Shown in pieces: positions 52,601 to 60,536 of a DNA stretch of 64,000 bases. The notes beneath the pieces were generated by a model, which worked only from the letters and a program-made list of their open reading frames with translations, was not told where the DNA came from and ran no database searches. Made by a program: the position numbers and the translations under genes. The DNA lies in NCBI RefSeq assembly GCF_014212135.1, contig NZ_JACJVQ010000019.1, positions 186,001-250,000 on the forward strand, in the 5' to 3' direction. The stretch comes from Cohnella thailandensis (lineage in GTDB: Bacteria; Bacillota; Bacilli; Paenibacillales; Paenibacillaceae). Within the stretch, counting starts at the first letter, position 1. The number at the start of each line of letters is the position of its first letter.

Positions 52601-53379
52601 AGCAGCGGATGCTGGAGGAGGCGCGGCAGCTTCGTTCCCGCATGGAATCTTCGAAGAACGATGCGGCCGTCCAGCCGATTCTGCAAGAGATGGGCGACCA
52701 GCTATATCATTCGAGGCAGCGGGTGAAGTACCGCTTCAACGAGCACTTCATGGCCGCCTTTCATCCTTCGGTCCTGCAGGATGACGGCAGGGACCTGAAG
52801 AAGCTCCTTCCGGCCTGCTGGGCGGATCTTCAGCGAAGCGTAGGAGAGGACTTGCTGCAGGAGCTTCGTTCGGCGGGTTTGCGGATGGAGAATGCCCTTC
52901 ACAAGCTCGTATCCGCAAGGATAAGCGAGGAAGCGGCGGAAGCTGCACTGGACGGCTTCGTCCCCGAAGCCCCCGCGAGGTCCAAGCTGGAGCTCCCGCT
53001 CGGGGAACCGTTCCCGACGGCTCTGAACGTGGACGCGAAGCGGTTATGGAACGCCTTCCGCAGTCCGAAGCATTTCTTCGAGAAGAATGCGAAGGCCGCG
53101 CTTCGGGATGAGCTCGAAGCCGAGCTGTTCCGCGAAGCGGATCGCTGGCTGGAGCAAGTGAAACGGCAGTGGAGCGAAGCGACCGGAGAGGCGTTCCGCG
53201 CGGATTCGGCGCGCGCGGCGGAAGGCCTGGCCAGCGAGCTGACGGCGTTCGCGCAAGGACTGGAGGAGACGCTCGGAGAAGCGGGAGACGAGCTTAAGCT
53301 GGCTGCTCTTCAGGAGCAGTGGAGGAAGATTCGATTGTCCGCCTCCGGTACCCCAAATGCGCATGAAAATGATTCATAG
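49645..53379 (+). CDS. dynA: Double-headed bacterial dynamin
   Basis: A 1244-residue GTPase of the DynA (YpbR) type, two dynamin-like halves fused in one chain. First half: G1 CGHFSAGKSTLVNAL (~57-70), switch PTTANVV, G3 LVDTPGVDSTD (~150) and G4-like NMID. Second half: G1 GAFSAGKSSFANAL (~647), NPTTATINR, G3 VDTPGADSIN (~815) and NAAD. Long helical, coiled-coil-rich stalk regions follow each GTPase. In B. subtilis DynA tethers and fuses membranes and protects against pore damage and phage-induced lysis; the same role here is inference. Start ATG 49645 follows GGGGAAGGG. Confidence 0.93.
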   Translation: MGMTRQGTDTQWIELSTYGDALRRMGEQAGAAGDEIQRDKFGELADKLDRGLLTIAFCGHFSAGKSTLVNALMGAQLLPSSPIPTTANVVTVRDGEPGAHVLFRSKDGRIAETPNLPVERLNDLAIDGEGVASIDVTYPVPLLRGGLALVDTPGVDSTDGAHRAATESALHLADVVFFVSDYNHVLSEVNFRFMRTLHRWGKPTYLIVNMIDKHREEEVSFSAFREGLRQAMGNWRIEPAGILFLSLRVPEHPLSQWEELNSVIEGLKPLREPLMLRSARRSAVYLAEQFREHLKQGHSQQRDRLAEQAGGLDEIARLAEARQELEKRLEELENEGENRLLLFRDRLDRLLSNASLTPAETRERAREVLESLQSGFKAGGWFGGAAKTEAERERRLRELVRDLNGQLAANVHGHVAELLRQDAKEIGQDGEALEAQLEKLLPDVTAEWIRSQVKPGASADGQATLHFSSELSSSLKAQVRKEALRLASELDELRKPAREETRKRLTAELRELSSGEEAAAQLAALEEEELQAERRLLNLLPEAPGVAGTALPAVHELGGEQMDRHADWMRAAEAPGSVEAQSEDTGAAAASPAQDEAETAYIGAQQGAAELLEQAAGLLAPFPTLMKQAEGLKAKAERFRDNRFTIALFGAFSAGKSSFANALVGMPALPVSPNPTTATINRIVPPSEGYPHGTALIRMKTAEAMQEDVAHSLGRVGIGSEEIAKAGDDIAALLKLAARMSPDELHPKGRPHLAFLRAAESGWSRYGGKLGLELKAEEEEYRRFVAEEEASCFVASADLHIDSPLTRSGAVLVDTPGADSINARHTGVAFQYIKDADAVLFVTYYNHAFTEADRSFLHQLGSVKDVFELDKMFFIINAADLASSQEELDSVARHVETQLLKHGIRKPRLYPVSSLNGLKAKRERSPAALQSSGLAAFEKAFRHFSEEELGGLAVASAQKELERIDGLLSKLLESANEDTATREARKQRMLEEARQLRSRMESSKNDAAVQPILQEMGDQLYHSRQRVKYRFNEHFMAAFHPSVLQDDGRDLKKLLPACWADLQRSVGEDLLQELRSAGLRMENALHKLVSARISEEAAEAALDGFVPEAPARSKLELPLGEPFPTALNVDAKRLWNAFRSPKHFFEKNAKAALRDELEAELFREADRWLEQVKRQWSEATGEAFRADSARAAEGLASELTAFAQGLEETLGEAGDELKLAALQEQWRKIRLSASGTPNAHENDS

Positions 53380-53418
53380 GCGAACCGGAATGCCAATTGA
53401 CGTTTATTCCTGATATTC

Positions 53419-53462
53419 GGCCTTTTTCCATCGTTTATTCGATGGAGGAAGGCCTTTTCTTT
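53419..53462 (+). terminator. Rho-independent terminator after dynA
   Basis: GGCCTTTTTCCATCG pairs with CGATGGAGGAAGGCC (short internal mismatch) around TTTATT, followed by TTTTCTTT. The rest of the gap to the next gene (to 53669) shows no gene or clear promoter. Confidence 0.82.
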
Positions 53463-53669
53463 GATTTGCGTCCTTTTGCGCCATATTGGAAATACAGTTC
53501 GGGAAGTAAGGGAGGATATCCAATCATTCGGGAGAATACTCCGGCATCCATGGTCCTCAAGGAAGCTCCTTCCTTCTAAGGCTCCCATATCCATCCCTAT
53601 GCCGTTTGAAGGGGGAGGCGTATCCTGTTAAACTTCGCTCGTAACCGACATCAAGGAGGAGTGGCTGTT

Positions 53670-55457
53670 TTGAACGTTTTTCGAGGTTTGAAAACGTTTT
53701 TCTGGCAAGACAAAGGGTTTCTCCTGGGCTCCGTTCTCGGCCTGGCCGTCGCCACGGCGCTGGGGCTCGTCTACCCGCTGCTTCTTCGCGTGCTGATCGA
53801 CGACATGATTACCCCGGGCGAATACGAAGGCTTAACGGGCCTCGCGCTGCTCGCGGTAGGAATTATCGTCCTCAAGGCATGCAGTCAGTACGTTCACGGT
53901 TTTAGCGGGGGCAGACTTGGCAATCGGCTTGCTTATCGGCTTCGGCAGGCCAGCTACAAGAAGCTGCAGCAGCTGTCGTTCTCCTTCTACGACACGGCGA
54001 GAACGGGAGACCTGATGTCCCGTTTGACGGCCGATATCGAAGGAATTCGCAACTTTATCGGCTTCGGCTTCGCTCAGCTCATGAACACCGGTTTTCTGGT
54101 CTTGTTCGGCTTCATCATGATGGCGACCATCGATTGGAGGCTGACCCTCATGACGATGGCGATCATTCCGATCCTCGGGTACGTCGCGGTCAAATTCGAG
54201 CTGGGCATTCATCCGGTGTTCCGCTCCATTCGGGCGGCGGTCAGCCGTCTGACGGTCAACGTTCAAGAGAACATCATGGGCGTGCGAACCGTCAAATCGT
54301 TCCCGAGCGAAGAGCATGAGATGAAGAAATTCCGCGAAGGCAACGAGAATTACCGGGACAATCATCTCACGCTCGCCGCCGTCTGGGCGAAATATTTTCC
54401 CGCCATCGAATTTATCGCCAATGCAAGCGTTATCTTATTGCTCCTCGTGGGCGGAATCATGGTCATCAATCGCGATCTGACGCTCGGTTCGCTCGTCTCC
54501 ATGAACGGGATGCTCGGCATGATCGTCGCTCCCCTCTGGAACCTCGGCTTCCAGATCAACAACTACACGCAATCCAAAGCGGCGGGAGAGAGACTGCTCG
54601 AGCTGCTGAATAAACCGATCCAAGTGAAAAACAACGAGCATGCGATCGAGCTGGACGACGAGGGGATTCGCGGCCACGTCAAATTCTGCGACGTCAGCTT
54701 CCGCTACCCGAACCACGAGCATCAGCCTTCCGCTTTGCTCGGCTTTAACCTGGACGCCCCGCCGGGGTCGGTTATCGGCCTGCTGGGAGGAACGGGCTCC
54801 GGCAAATCGACGGTCGTGCAGCTGCTGCTGCGGGCGTACGACGTCGGAGACGGCTCGATCACCTTGGACGGCGTCGATATCCGCGACCTGGATCTGGCGA
54901 CGCTGCGCCGCCAATCGGCGATCGTGTTCCAGGAATCGTTCCTGTTCTCGACGACGATCCGGGAGAACATCTCTTACGGCAATGCCTACGCAAGCGACGA
55001 CGAGATCGCCTGGGCGGCCAAGCTGGCGCAGGCGCACGACTTTATCATGGAGCTGCCGCTCGGCTACGACACGATCGTCGGGGAGCGGGGCATGGGGCTG
55101 TCGGGCGGCCAGAAGCAAAGAATCGCCATCGCCCGCGCCTTGCTGCTTAAGCCTCGAATTCTCATTCTCGACGACTCCACCAGCGCGCTCGACATGGAGA
55201 CCGAACATGCGATCCAGCAATCGTTGCGGCAGGTGATGAAGGGCAGAACGACCTTTATTATCGCGCACCGGATCTCTTCTCTACGGCAAGCGGACGAGAT
55301 CCTCGTTCTCGACAGAGGGCGCGTCGCGCAGCGAGGCAAGCATGACCAGCTGATTAAACAACCCGGGTTATACCGGGAGACCTACAACACGCAATACGCC
55401 GACCGCCCGGAAGGGCTCGAGACGGCAAGAGGGCAGGAGAGGAAGGTGTCGGGATGA
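53670..55457 (+). CDS. ABC exporter half-transporter, subunit with degenerate Walker B
   Basis: A ~595-residue type I exporter half: six-helix membrane domain (~15-310) and C-terminal ATPase (~340-575). I take TTG 53670 because AAGGAGG lies 10 nt upstream; GTG 53661 directly abuts that site. Walker A is LLGGTGSGKSTVVQ, the signature is LSGGQKQR (canonical) and the H-loop is IIAHRIS. Walker B reads ILILDDSTS, with Asp in place of the catalytic Glu. It overlaps its partner by 4 nt. The pattern fits heterodimeric exporters such as BmrCD, YknUV or YfiBC. The substrate is unknown, possibly drugs or lipids. Confidence 0.92.
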   Translation: MNVFRGLKTFFWQDKGFLLGSVLGLAVATALGLVYPLLLRVLIDDMITPGEYEGLTGLALLAVGIIVLKACSQYVHGFSGGRLGNRLAYRLRQASYKKLQQLSFSFYDTARTGDLMSRLTADIEGIRNFIGFGFAQLMNTGFLVLFGFIMMATIDWRLTLMTMAIIPILGYVAVKFELGIHPVFRSIRAAVSRLTVNVQENIMGVRTVKSFPSEEHEMKKFREGNENYRDNHLTLAAVWAKYFPAIEFIANASVILLLLVGGIMVINRDLTLGSLVSMNGMLGMIVAPLWNLGFQINNYTQSKAAGERLLELLNKPIQVKNNEHAIELDDEGIRGHVKFCDVSFRYPNHEHQPSALLGFNLDAPPGSVIGLLGGTGSGKSTVVQLLLRAYDVGDGSITLDGVDIRDLDLATLRRQSAIVFQESFLFSTTIRENISYGNAYASDDEIAWAAKLAQAHDFIMELPLGYDTIVGERGMGLSGGQKQRIAIARALLLKPRILILDDSTSALDMETEHAIQQSLRQVMKGRTTFIIAHRISSLRQADEILVLDRGRVAQRGKHDQLIKQPGLYRETYNTQYADRPEGLETARGQERKVSG

Positions 55458-57253
55458 GCCGCCAGTTCCAGTATCAAGACGACGAGCTGATCGAGAAGGC
55501 GTTCAACTGGAAGCAGATGGGCCGCCTGTTCACCTTCGTCAAGCCTTACCGGAGCGACGTGAACCGCGTCGTCTTCGTCATGATGGTGTTCGGGATGCTG
55601 ACGAAGCTGGCCATTCCGTTCCTCATCAGCCTTGCGATCGACCGGGCGATCAACCCGGAGGACGGTGCCGGCGACAAAGGGCTTTTGTTCGGAATCATGG
55701 GCATCATGCTGGCCATGTACCTGCTACGCTGGTGGGCGCAGCGCTATACGATCATGAAGACGAACGAGATCGGCCAGAAGGTCATCTTCGATCTTCGCAA
55801 CACGTTGTTTAAGCATATTCAGAGCCTGAGCTTCCGGTTCTTCGACAAGCGGCCCGCGGGCTCGGTGCTCGTTCGCGTCACGAACGACGTCAACTCGCTG
55901 CAGGACCTGTTCACGAACGGCGTCGTCAACTCGGCCATCGATATCGCCCAGCTTTTCGGCATCATCATTATCCTGCTTACGCTTAACTTTAAACTGGGTC
56001 TGGCGGTCATGATCACCGTGCCGCTGATGTTCATCGTGTCGACCTCCTTGCGCAAAAAGATCCGGTTCGCCTGGCAGACCGTGCGCATCAAGCAGTCCCG
56101 CATCAACTCGCATCTTAACGAGAGCATTCAGGGGATTCGCGTCACGCAAGCCTTCGCCCAAGAGAACGAGAACATCGGCTTCTTCGACGGCATGAACCGA
56201 AGCAACATCCGGTCGTGGAACTTCGCGTCGGCGCTGAACCAATTGTTCGGTCCCGTCATCGAGATCACTTCCGCCGCCGGCACGCTCATTCTGCTTCTGT
56301 ACGGAACGCACTTGATTCGTTCGGACGAGATGACGGTCGGCGTCCTGGTCGCCTTCATCACGTACGTCAGCTATTTCTGGGAACCGATCACGCGTCTCGG
56401 ACAGATGTATTCGCAGCTTCTGATCTCCATGTCATCGGCGGAGAGGATCTTCGAGTATTTGGACGAGAAGCCCGTCGTGGCGGAAAAGGAAGGGGCGATC
56501 GAGCTGCCGGCCGCGAGAGGAGAGGTTGTCTTCGACAACGTGGAATTCGGCTACGAGCCGGATCGTCCGGCTTTGCGCGGCATCAACCTCCATATCGAGC
56601 CGGGCATGACCGTCGCCCTGGTCGGGCACACCGGATCCGGCAAGAGCACGATCGTGAACCTGCTTTGCCGGTTCTACGATACGGTCCAAGGAAGCGTGAG
56701 GATCGACGGCGTCGACGTTCGCGACATCAAGCTGGACAATTTGCGTACCCAGACCGGCATCGTCATGCAGGACACGTTCATTTTCTCGGGCACGATCCGC
56801 GACAACATCCGTTACGGACGTCCCGACGCGACGGACGCGGAGGTAGAAGCCGCCGCCCGCTCGGTGCGCGCGCACGAGTTCATCGTGAACCTGCCGAACG
56901 GCTACGACACGGAGGTGCAGGAGCGGGGCAGCGCGCTGTCGATGGGGCAGCGGCAATTGCTCAGCTTCGCGCGGGCGTTGCTCGCCGACCCCCGAATCCT
57001 CATCATGGACGAGGCGACCGCCAGCATCGATACCGAGACCGAGCTGCGCATCCAGGATGCCCTTCGCACGCTGCTCGCGGATCGGACCTCCTTCATCGTC
57101 GCCCACCGGTTGTCGACGATTCGGCATGCCGACCTGATCGTCGTGCTCGATCACGGCGTCATTATCGAACAGGGCAACCACGAGCAGCTGATGAAGCTCG
57201 GCGGCCATTACCGCAGCCTGATCGACGCTCAATACCGTTTTTTATCGGCATAA
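55454..57253 (+). CDS. ABC exporter half-transporter, partner subunit with degenerate signature
   Basis: A 599-residue partner of the gene upstream, with the same membrane-ATPase layout. Walker A is LVGHTGSGKSTIVNL and Walker B is ILIMDEATASID with the catalytic Glu intact. The ABC signature is LSMGQRQ instead of LSGGQ. In the dimer this puts the altered signature opposite the Asp-type Walker B of the first subunit, giving one degenerate and one active ATP site. ATGA overlap with the upstream gene implies coupled translation. A terminator follows. Confidence 0.93.
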   Translation: MSRQFQYQDDELIEKAFNWKQMGRLFTFVKPYRSDVNRVVFVMMVFGMLTKLAIPFLISLAIDRAINPEDGAGDKGLLFGIMGIMLAMYLLRWWAQRYTIMKTNEIGQKVIFDLRNTLFKHIQSLSFRFFDKRPAGSVLVRVTNDVNSLQDLFTNGVVNSAIDIAQLFGIIIILLTLNFKLGLAVMITVPLMFIVSTSLRKKIRFAWQTVRIKQSRINSHLNESIQGIRVTQAFAQENENIGFFDGMNRSNIRSWNFASALNQLFGPVIEITSAAGTLILLLYGTHLIRSDEMTVGVLVAFITYVSYFWEPITRLGQMYSQLLISMSSAERIFEYLDEKPVVAEKEGAIELPAARGEVVFDNVEFGYEPDRPALRGINLHIEPGMTVALVGHTGSGKSTIVNLLCRFYDTVQGSVRIDGVDVRDIKLDNLRTQTGIVMQDTFIFSGTIRDNIRYGRPDATDAEVEAAARSVRAHEFIVNLPNGYDTEVQERGSALSMGQRQLLSFARALLADPRILIMDEATASIDTETELRIQDALRTLLADRTSFIVAHRLSTIRHADLIVVLDHGVIIEQGNHEQLMKLGGHYRSLIDAQYRFLSA

Positions 57254-57275
57254 GGGAATAACGGCGCCGGAAGGC

Positions 57276-57316
57276 CGCTCCAAGGTCATCTTTGATGACT
57301 TTGGGGCGTTTTGTTT
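57276..57316 (+). terminator. Rho-independent terminator after the ABC exporter genes
   Basis: CGCTCCAAGGTCATC pairs with GATGACTTTGGGGCG (two wobbles) around TTT, with TTTTGTTT behind it. Confidence 0.82.
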
Positions 57317-57423
57317 GATAAAGCCTCGGTTGCGGCTATGCCGCTTCTCCCTTTCGCTCAGGTAAATTCGTTATCTTTACGCAGCCTTAATTCTCGTTCC
57401 CAACTTCTTCCGCGCACAAAGAC

Positions 57424-57455
57424 GGGGTACCCCATCACGCATTTTCGCACATCTT
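57424..57455 (+). promoter_or_regulatory. Shared upstream element, copy 2 (before the SGNH hydrolase gene)
   Basis: GGGGTACCCC (57424-57433) is a perfect palindrome. It is followed by ATC, GCAT and GCACAT (57447-57452), matching the element at 44268-44296 with one 1-base gap. It lies 10 bp before the -35 box below. Confidence 0.5.
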
Positions 57456-57464
57456 TTCCCAAAT

Positions 57465-57493
57465 TTGAAAATCCCGACAAGAAAGAGTATCTT
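57465..57493 (+). promoter_or_regulatory. Promoter for the SGNH hydrolase-ABC operon
   Basis: TTGAAA (57465-57470) and TATCTT (57488-57493) are 17 bp apart, about 60 nt before the GTG start. Confidence 0.6.
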
Positions 57494-57554
57494 GTATAGA
57501 CACGAAGGCCAACTGCGGGCATTCGCGATTTCACGACAAAGGGGTTAGAGGTCC

Positions 57555-58433
57555 GTGACTCAATTGGCGGAGGATTCCAAGACGGAATCCGAATTCGATC
57601 CGCTCCCGCGCCCGCCCGGAAGAGCGTCATCCAAGCTGTGGCCGATCCTCGGCTTCACGATGCTCGGCTGCGCCATCCTCATGCTCGCCGGCTTCGTTTG
57701 GTCTCTGAAGGATGCCTGGTTCCCTTCGCATGGGATGGCGGTCCCCGAACCGTCCGCTTCCGCTCGACCTCCGCAAGGAGATTGGGCGGCCAAGCAGGAG
57801 CTCAAAGCCATCGCGCTCGGAGATTCCCTCACCCGGGGCATGGGCGATCGGACGGGAGACGGCTACGTCCGCGATTCCATCGTTAAGCTGAACGAATCCC
57901 TCGGCAAAAAAGTGCGGCTCCTGGGCAATCTGGCCATTAACGGGCTTACGGCAACCCGGCTGAACCAGCAGCTTGAGCAGCCAAGTTACGCTTCGTCCGT
58001 CATGCAAGCCGATCTTATCCTGTTCACGATCGGAGGCAACGATTTGTTCCGAATCGCCCAATCCGGAGGGTCGATCGCCCAAGGAGGCGACGTATCGCCC
58101 GAACGGCTCAAGGCCAAGCTTCCGGAGGCGAAGCCGCGGCTCGAGGCGACGTTTAGCAAGCTTAGACGGATTAATCCGTACGCCAGAATCGTCTACGTCG
58201 GCCTTTTCAACCCGTTCTACGACGTACCCGAGGCTCGGGGCATCAGCGAGACGATCGCGGAGTGGAACGCCTATGCGCAGAAGCTGGCCGCGCTCGACGG
58301 CAACGCGACCGTCATCCCGACCTACGACCTGTTCGAATCCAACGCCGCCCGCTATTTGTCCTCCGATCATTTTCATCCGAATGAGATGGGGTATGGCCGG
58401 ATCGCGGAGCGGATCGACCAAGCTCTGAATTGA
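57555..58433 (+). CDS. Membrane-anchored SGNH/GDSL hydrolase
   Basis: A 292-residue protein with a cytoplasmic polar tail (~1-28), one transmembrane segment (~29-50) and an extracellular SGNH hydrolase domain (~80-290). Block I is IALGDSLTRG with the nucleophile Ser, block III is TIGGNDLF, and block V is SDHFHPNEMGYG with the catalytic Asp and His. It resembles YpmR-type lipase/esterases of Bacilli; substrate unknown, perhaps an acyl or acetyl group in the envelope. The ABC transporter genes follow after 27 nt, so a joint envelope function is likely. Confidence 0.88.
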   Translation: MTQLAEDSKTESEFDPLPRPPGRASSKLWPILGFTMLGCAILMLAGFVWSLKDAWFPSHGMAVPEPSASARPPQGDWAAKQELKAIALGDSLTRGMGDRTGDGYVRDSIVKLNESLGKKVRLLGNLAINGLTATRLNQQLEQPSYASSVMQADLILFTIGGNDLFRIAQSGGSIAQGGDVSPERLKAKLPEAKPRLEATFSKLRRINPYARIVYVGLFNPFYDVPEARGISETIAEWNAYAQKLAALDGNATVIPTYDLFESNAARYLSSDHFHPNEMGYGRIAERIDQALN

Positions 58434-58460
58434 ACAAGCCGCTTACAAGGAGAGAACCCG

Positions 58461-59435
58461 ATGCCGGAATACCCGCATGCGCCAAATGATGTCATCCTGT
58501 CGGTTCAACATGTGAGAAAGGTCATCTCGGGCAAACCGATCATTCGCGATGTCACCTTCGACGTAAGGGCGGGCGAAGTGTTCGGCTTCCTGGGACCGAA
58601 CGGCTCCGGCAAAACGACGACGATCCGAATGCTCGTCGATCTGATCAAGCCGACGGACGGGAAAATCCTCGTCTGCGGAGAAGACGTCAACCGCCGCCCG
58701 GAGCGCGCTTTGCGCTATGTCGGATGCATCGTGGAGAATCCGGAGATGTATCCTTTCTTCACGGGGTGGGAGAACCTGGAGCACTTCGCCCGCATGCAGC
58801 CGGACATCCCCTTCGAGCGCATCGAAGAGGTGACCCGGATCGTCCATCTGGACAAGCGTATTCACGATAAGGTGAAGACGTACTCCCTCGGCATGCGGCA
58901 GCGGCTCGGAATCGCCCAGGCTTTGCTGGGGAAGCCGCGCCTGCTCATTCTGGACGAACCGACGAACGGGCTGGATCCGAAGGGAATCAAAGAGCTGCGG
59001 GCATTTATCCGGGAGCTGGCCGATCAAGGAATGAGCTTGTTCATCTCCAGCCACCTGCTCAGCGAGATTCAGCTCATGTGCGACCGGGTCGCGATAATCG
59101 CCAGAGGCGAAGTCATTGCCACGGGACCGGTCGAGGAGCTGGTGAAGCAAGCGGGATCGTATACGGTCTGGCAGTTTGACAAGCCCGAGGATGGGAGAAG
59201 CTTGCTAGAAGGGAGCCCGGAGGTCGCGCTCGTTCGCGAGAACGAGCATCGGATCGACGAGGCTTATCTGAACGGACTCCCGGGGGCTATCGTCGCCTTG
59301 ATGGACCAGAGAACGATTCCCGAGTGGATCAAGCGATTCGCCGGAGAGGGGATCGGAGTCCAGGCCGTCCACAAGGTCGCCCCGTCCCTGGAGGAGCTAT
59401 TTTTGAAGCTGACGGAAGGTGAATCGGTTGGCTAA
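58461..59435 (+). CDS. ABC transporter ATP-binding protein
   Basis: A 324-residue ATPase for an ABC-2 type transporter. Walker A GPNGSGKTTTIRML, signature YSLGMRQRLGIAQALLG and Walker B LLILDEPTNGLDPKG are all intact, and the H-loop is ISSHLLSE. The ~100-residue C-terminal extension after the ATPase is typical of the DrrA/NatA-like group. AAGGAGAG precedes the ATG. It overlaps the permease gene. Substrate unknown. Confidence 0.93.
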   Translation: MPEYPHAPNDVILSVQHVRKVISGKPIIRDVTFDVRAGEVFGFLGPNGSGKTTTIRMLVDLIKPTDGKILVCGEDVNRRPERALRYVGCIVENPEMYPFFTGWENLEHFARMQPDIPFERIEEVTRIVHLDKRIHDKVKTYSLGMRQRLGIAQALLGKPRLLILDEPTNGLDPKGIKELRAFIRELADQGMSLFISSHLLSEIQLMCDRVAIIARGEVIATGPVEELVKQAGSYTVWQFDKPEDGRSLLEGSPEVALVRENEHRIDEAYLNGLPGAIVALMDQRTIPEWIKRFAGEGIGVQAVHKVAPSLEELFLKLTEGESVG

Positions 59436-60414
59436 TCTGCTGTCGCTCGTGCAGAACGAGACGTTGAAGGTGTGGAAAAAGAAGCGGTTCGCCGTCATCG
59501 TGCTCGTCCTGCTCGTTCTCATTCCGATATTCGTTTACGCTCAATTGAAGATTTCGCAGAACAACGCGGCCAAGTTCGCGGATTGGCGATCCGTCGTTCA
59601 ACAGAGAATCACGGATAACATGAACGCCATCGCGAGCGACCGGATTCCCGAGGAGTGGAAGAAGTGGCGGCGATCCCTCGTTCAGCAGCTCCAATACTAC
59701 CTTGACCGCGACGTGAATCCGGATACTCCGAACGCGGTGACGTTCACGGCGACTTTCCTGGAGAATTCGGTTACGATGTTCATTCCGCTCATGGTGCTCG
59801 CCATCGCTTCCGACCTCGTGTCTTCGGAGAGAGCTTCGGGAACGATCAAGATGCTCCTTACGAGGCCCGTGCGCAGGTGGAAAATATTAACGTCCAAGCT
59901 GATCGCGCTGACGCTCTACGTCTCTCTGATCATCCCGACGGCGGCGCTCTTGAGCTACCTTATCGCGGGGCTGGCTTTCGGCTATGAGGGCTGGGGCGCT
60001 CCCGTATTCGTCGGCTTCCGGGTGAACGGAACGGCGATCGAGACTTCGTCCGTGCACGCCATTACCCAAGGCGCCTACCTGCTCATGGAGATGGGGCTGG
60101 TTTGGTTCTCCGCCATGACCGTCGCCGCGATCTCCTTCATGGTGTCCGTTCTGTTGCAGAGCGCGGCCGCGAGTCTCGTGACGATGATGGCGGCGGTGAT
60201 CTCCGGAGCGATTCTGGCGAATATGGCTTCTTCCTGGAGCAGCGCCAAGTATTTATTCAACGTCAACCTGAATTTGACGTCTTATTTGCAGGGAACGCCA
60301 CCTCCGATCGAAGGCATGTCGCTCGGTTTTTCCCTTGTCGTTCTGGCCGTTTGGGGGGCTGTTTCGCTGACGACGGCGTTTGCGGTCTTTACGAAGCGCG
60401 ATGTTTTGAATTAG
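59428..60414 (+). CDS. ABC-2 type transporter permease
   Basis: A ~328-residue membrane protein with an N-terminal segment (VIVLVLLVLIPIFVYA), a large extracytoplasmic loop (~40-115), and further segments around ~120-150, ~175-200, ~230-275 and ~300-325. It partners the ATPase directly upstream. TTG 59428 is preferred over GTG 59419, since GGAAGGTGA sits 5 nt before the TTG and covers the GTG; either start keeps the frame. Confidence 0.88.
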   Translation: MANLLSLVQNETLKVWKKKRFAVIVLVLLVLIPIFVYAQLKISQNNAAKFADWRSVVQQRITDNMNAIASDRIPEEWKKWRRSLVQQLQYYLDRDVNPDTPNAVTFTATFLENSVTMFIPLMVLAIASDLVSSERASGTIKMLLTRPVRRWKILTSKLIALTLYVSLIIPTAALLSYLIAGLAFGYEGWGAPVFVGFRVNGTAIETSSVHAITQGAYLLMEMGLVWFSAMTVAAISFMVSVLLQSAAASLVTMMAAVISGAILANMASSWSSAKYLFNVNLNLTSYLQGTPPPIEGMSLGFSLVVLAVWGAVSLTTAFAVFTKRDVLN

Positions 60415-60536
60415 AATTAATCGAAGTGAGCTTGCGGGAATGGCAAGGTCAACCAATTCAGGGCCGCGAGTCATGCGGCTGCCAGGGATGGCCGAGTTCC
60501 CCGATCAAGCGAAGTGACTAGCAAGGAGGACCCTAC

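Noticed and set aside
53397..53579. 60-codon open frame after dynA
   Set aside because: It begins inside the dynA terminator region, contains the hairpin and has no ribosome binding site.
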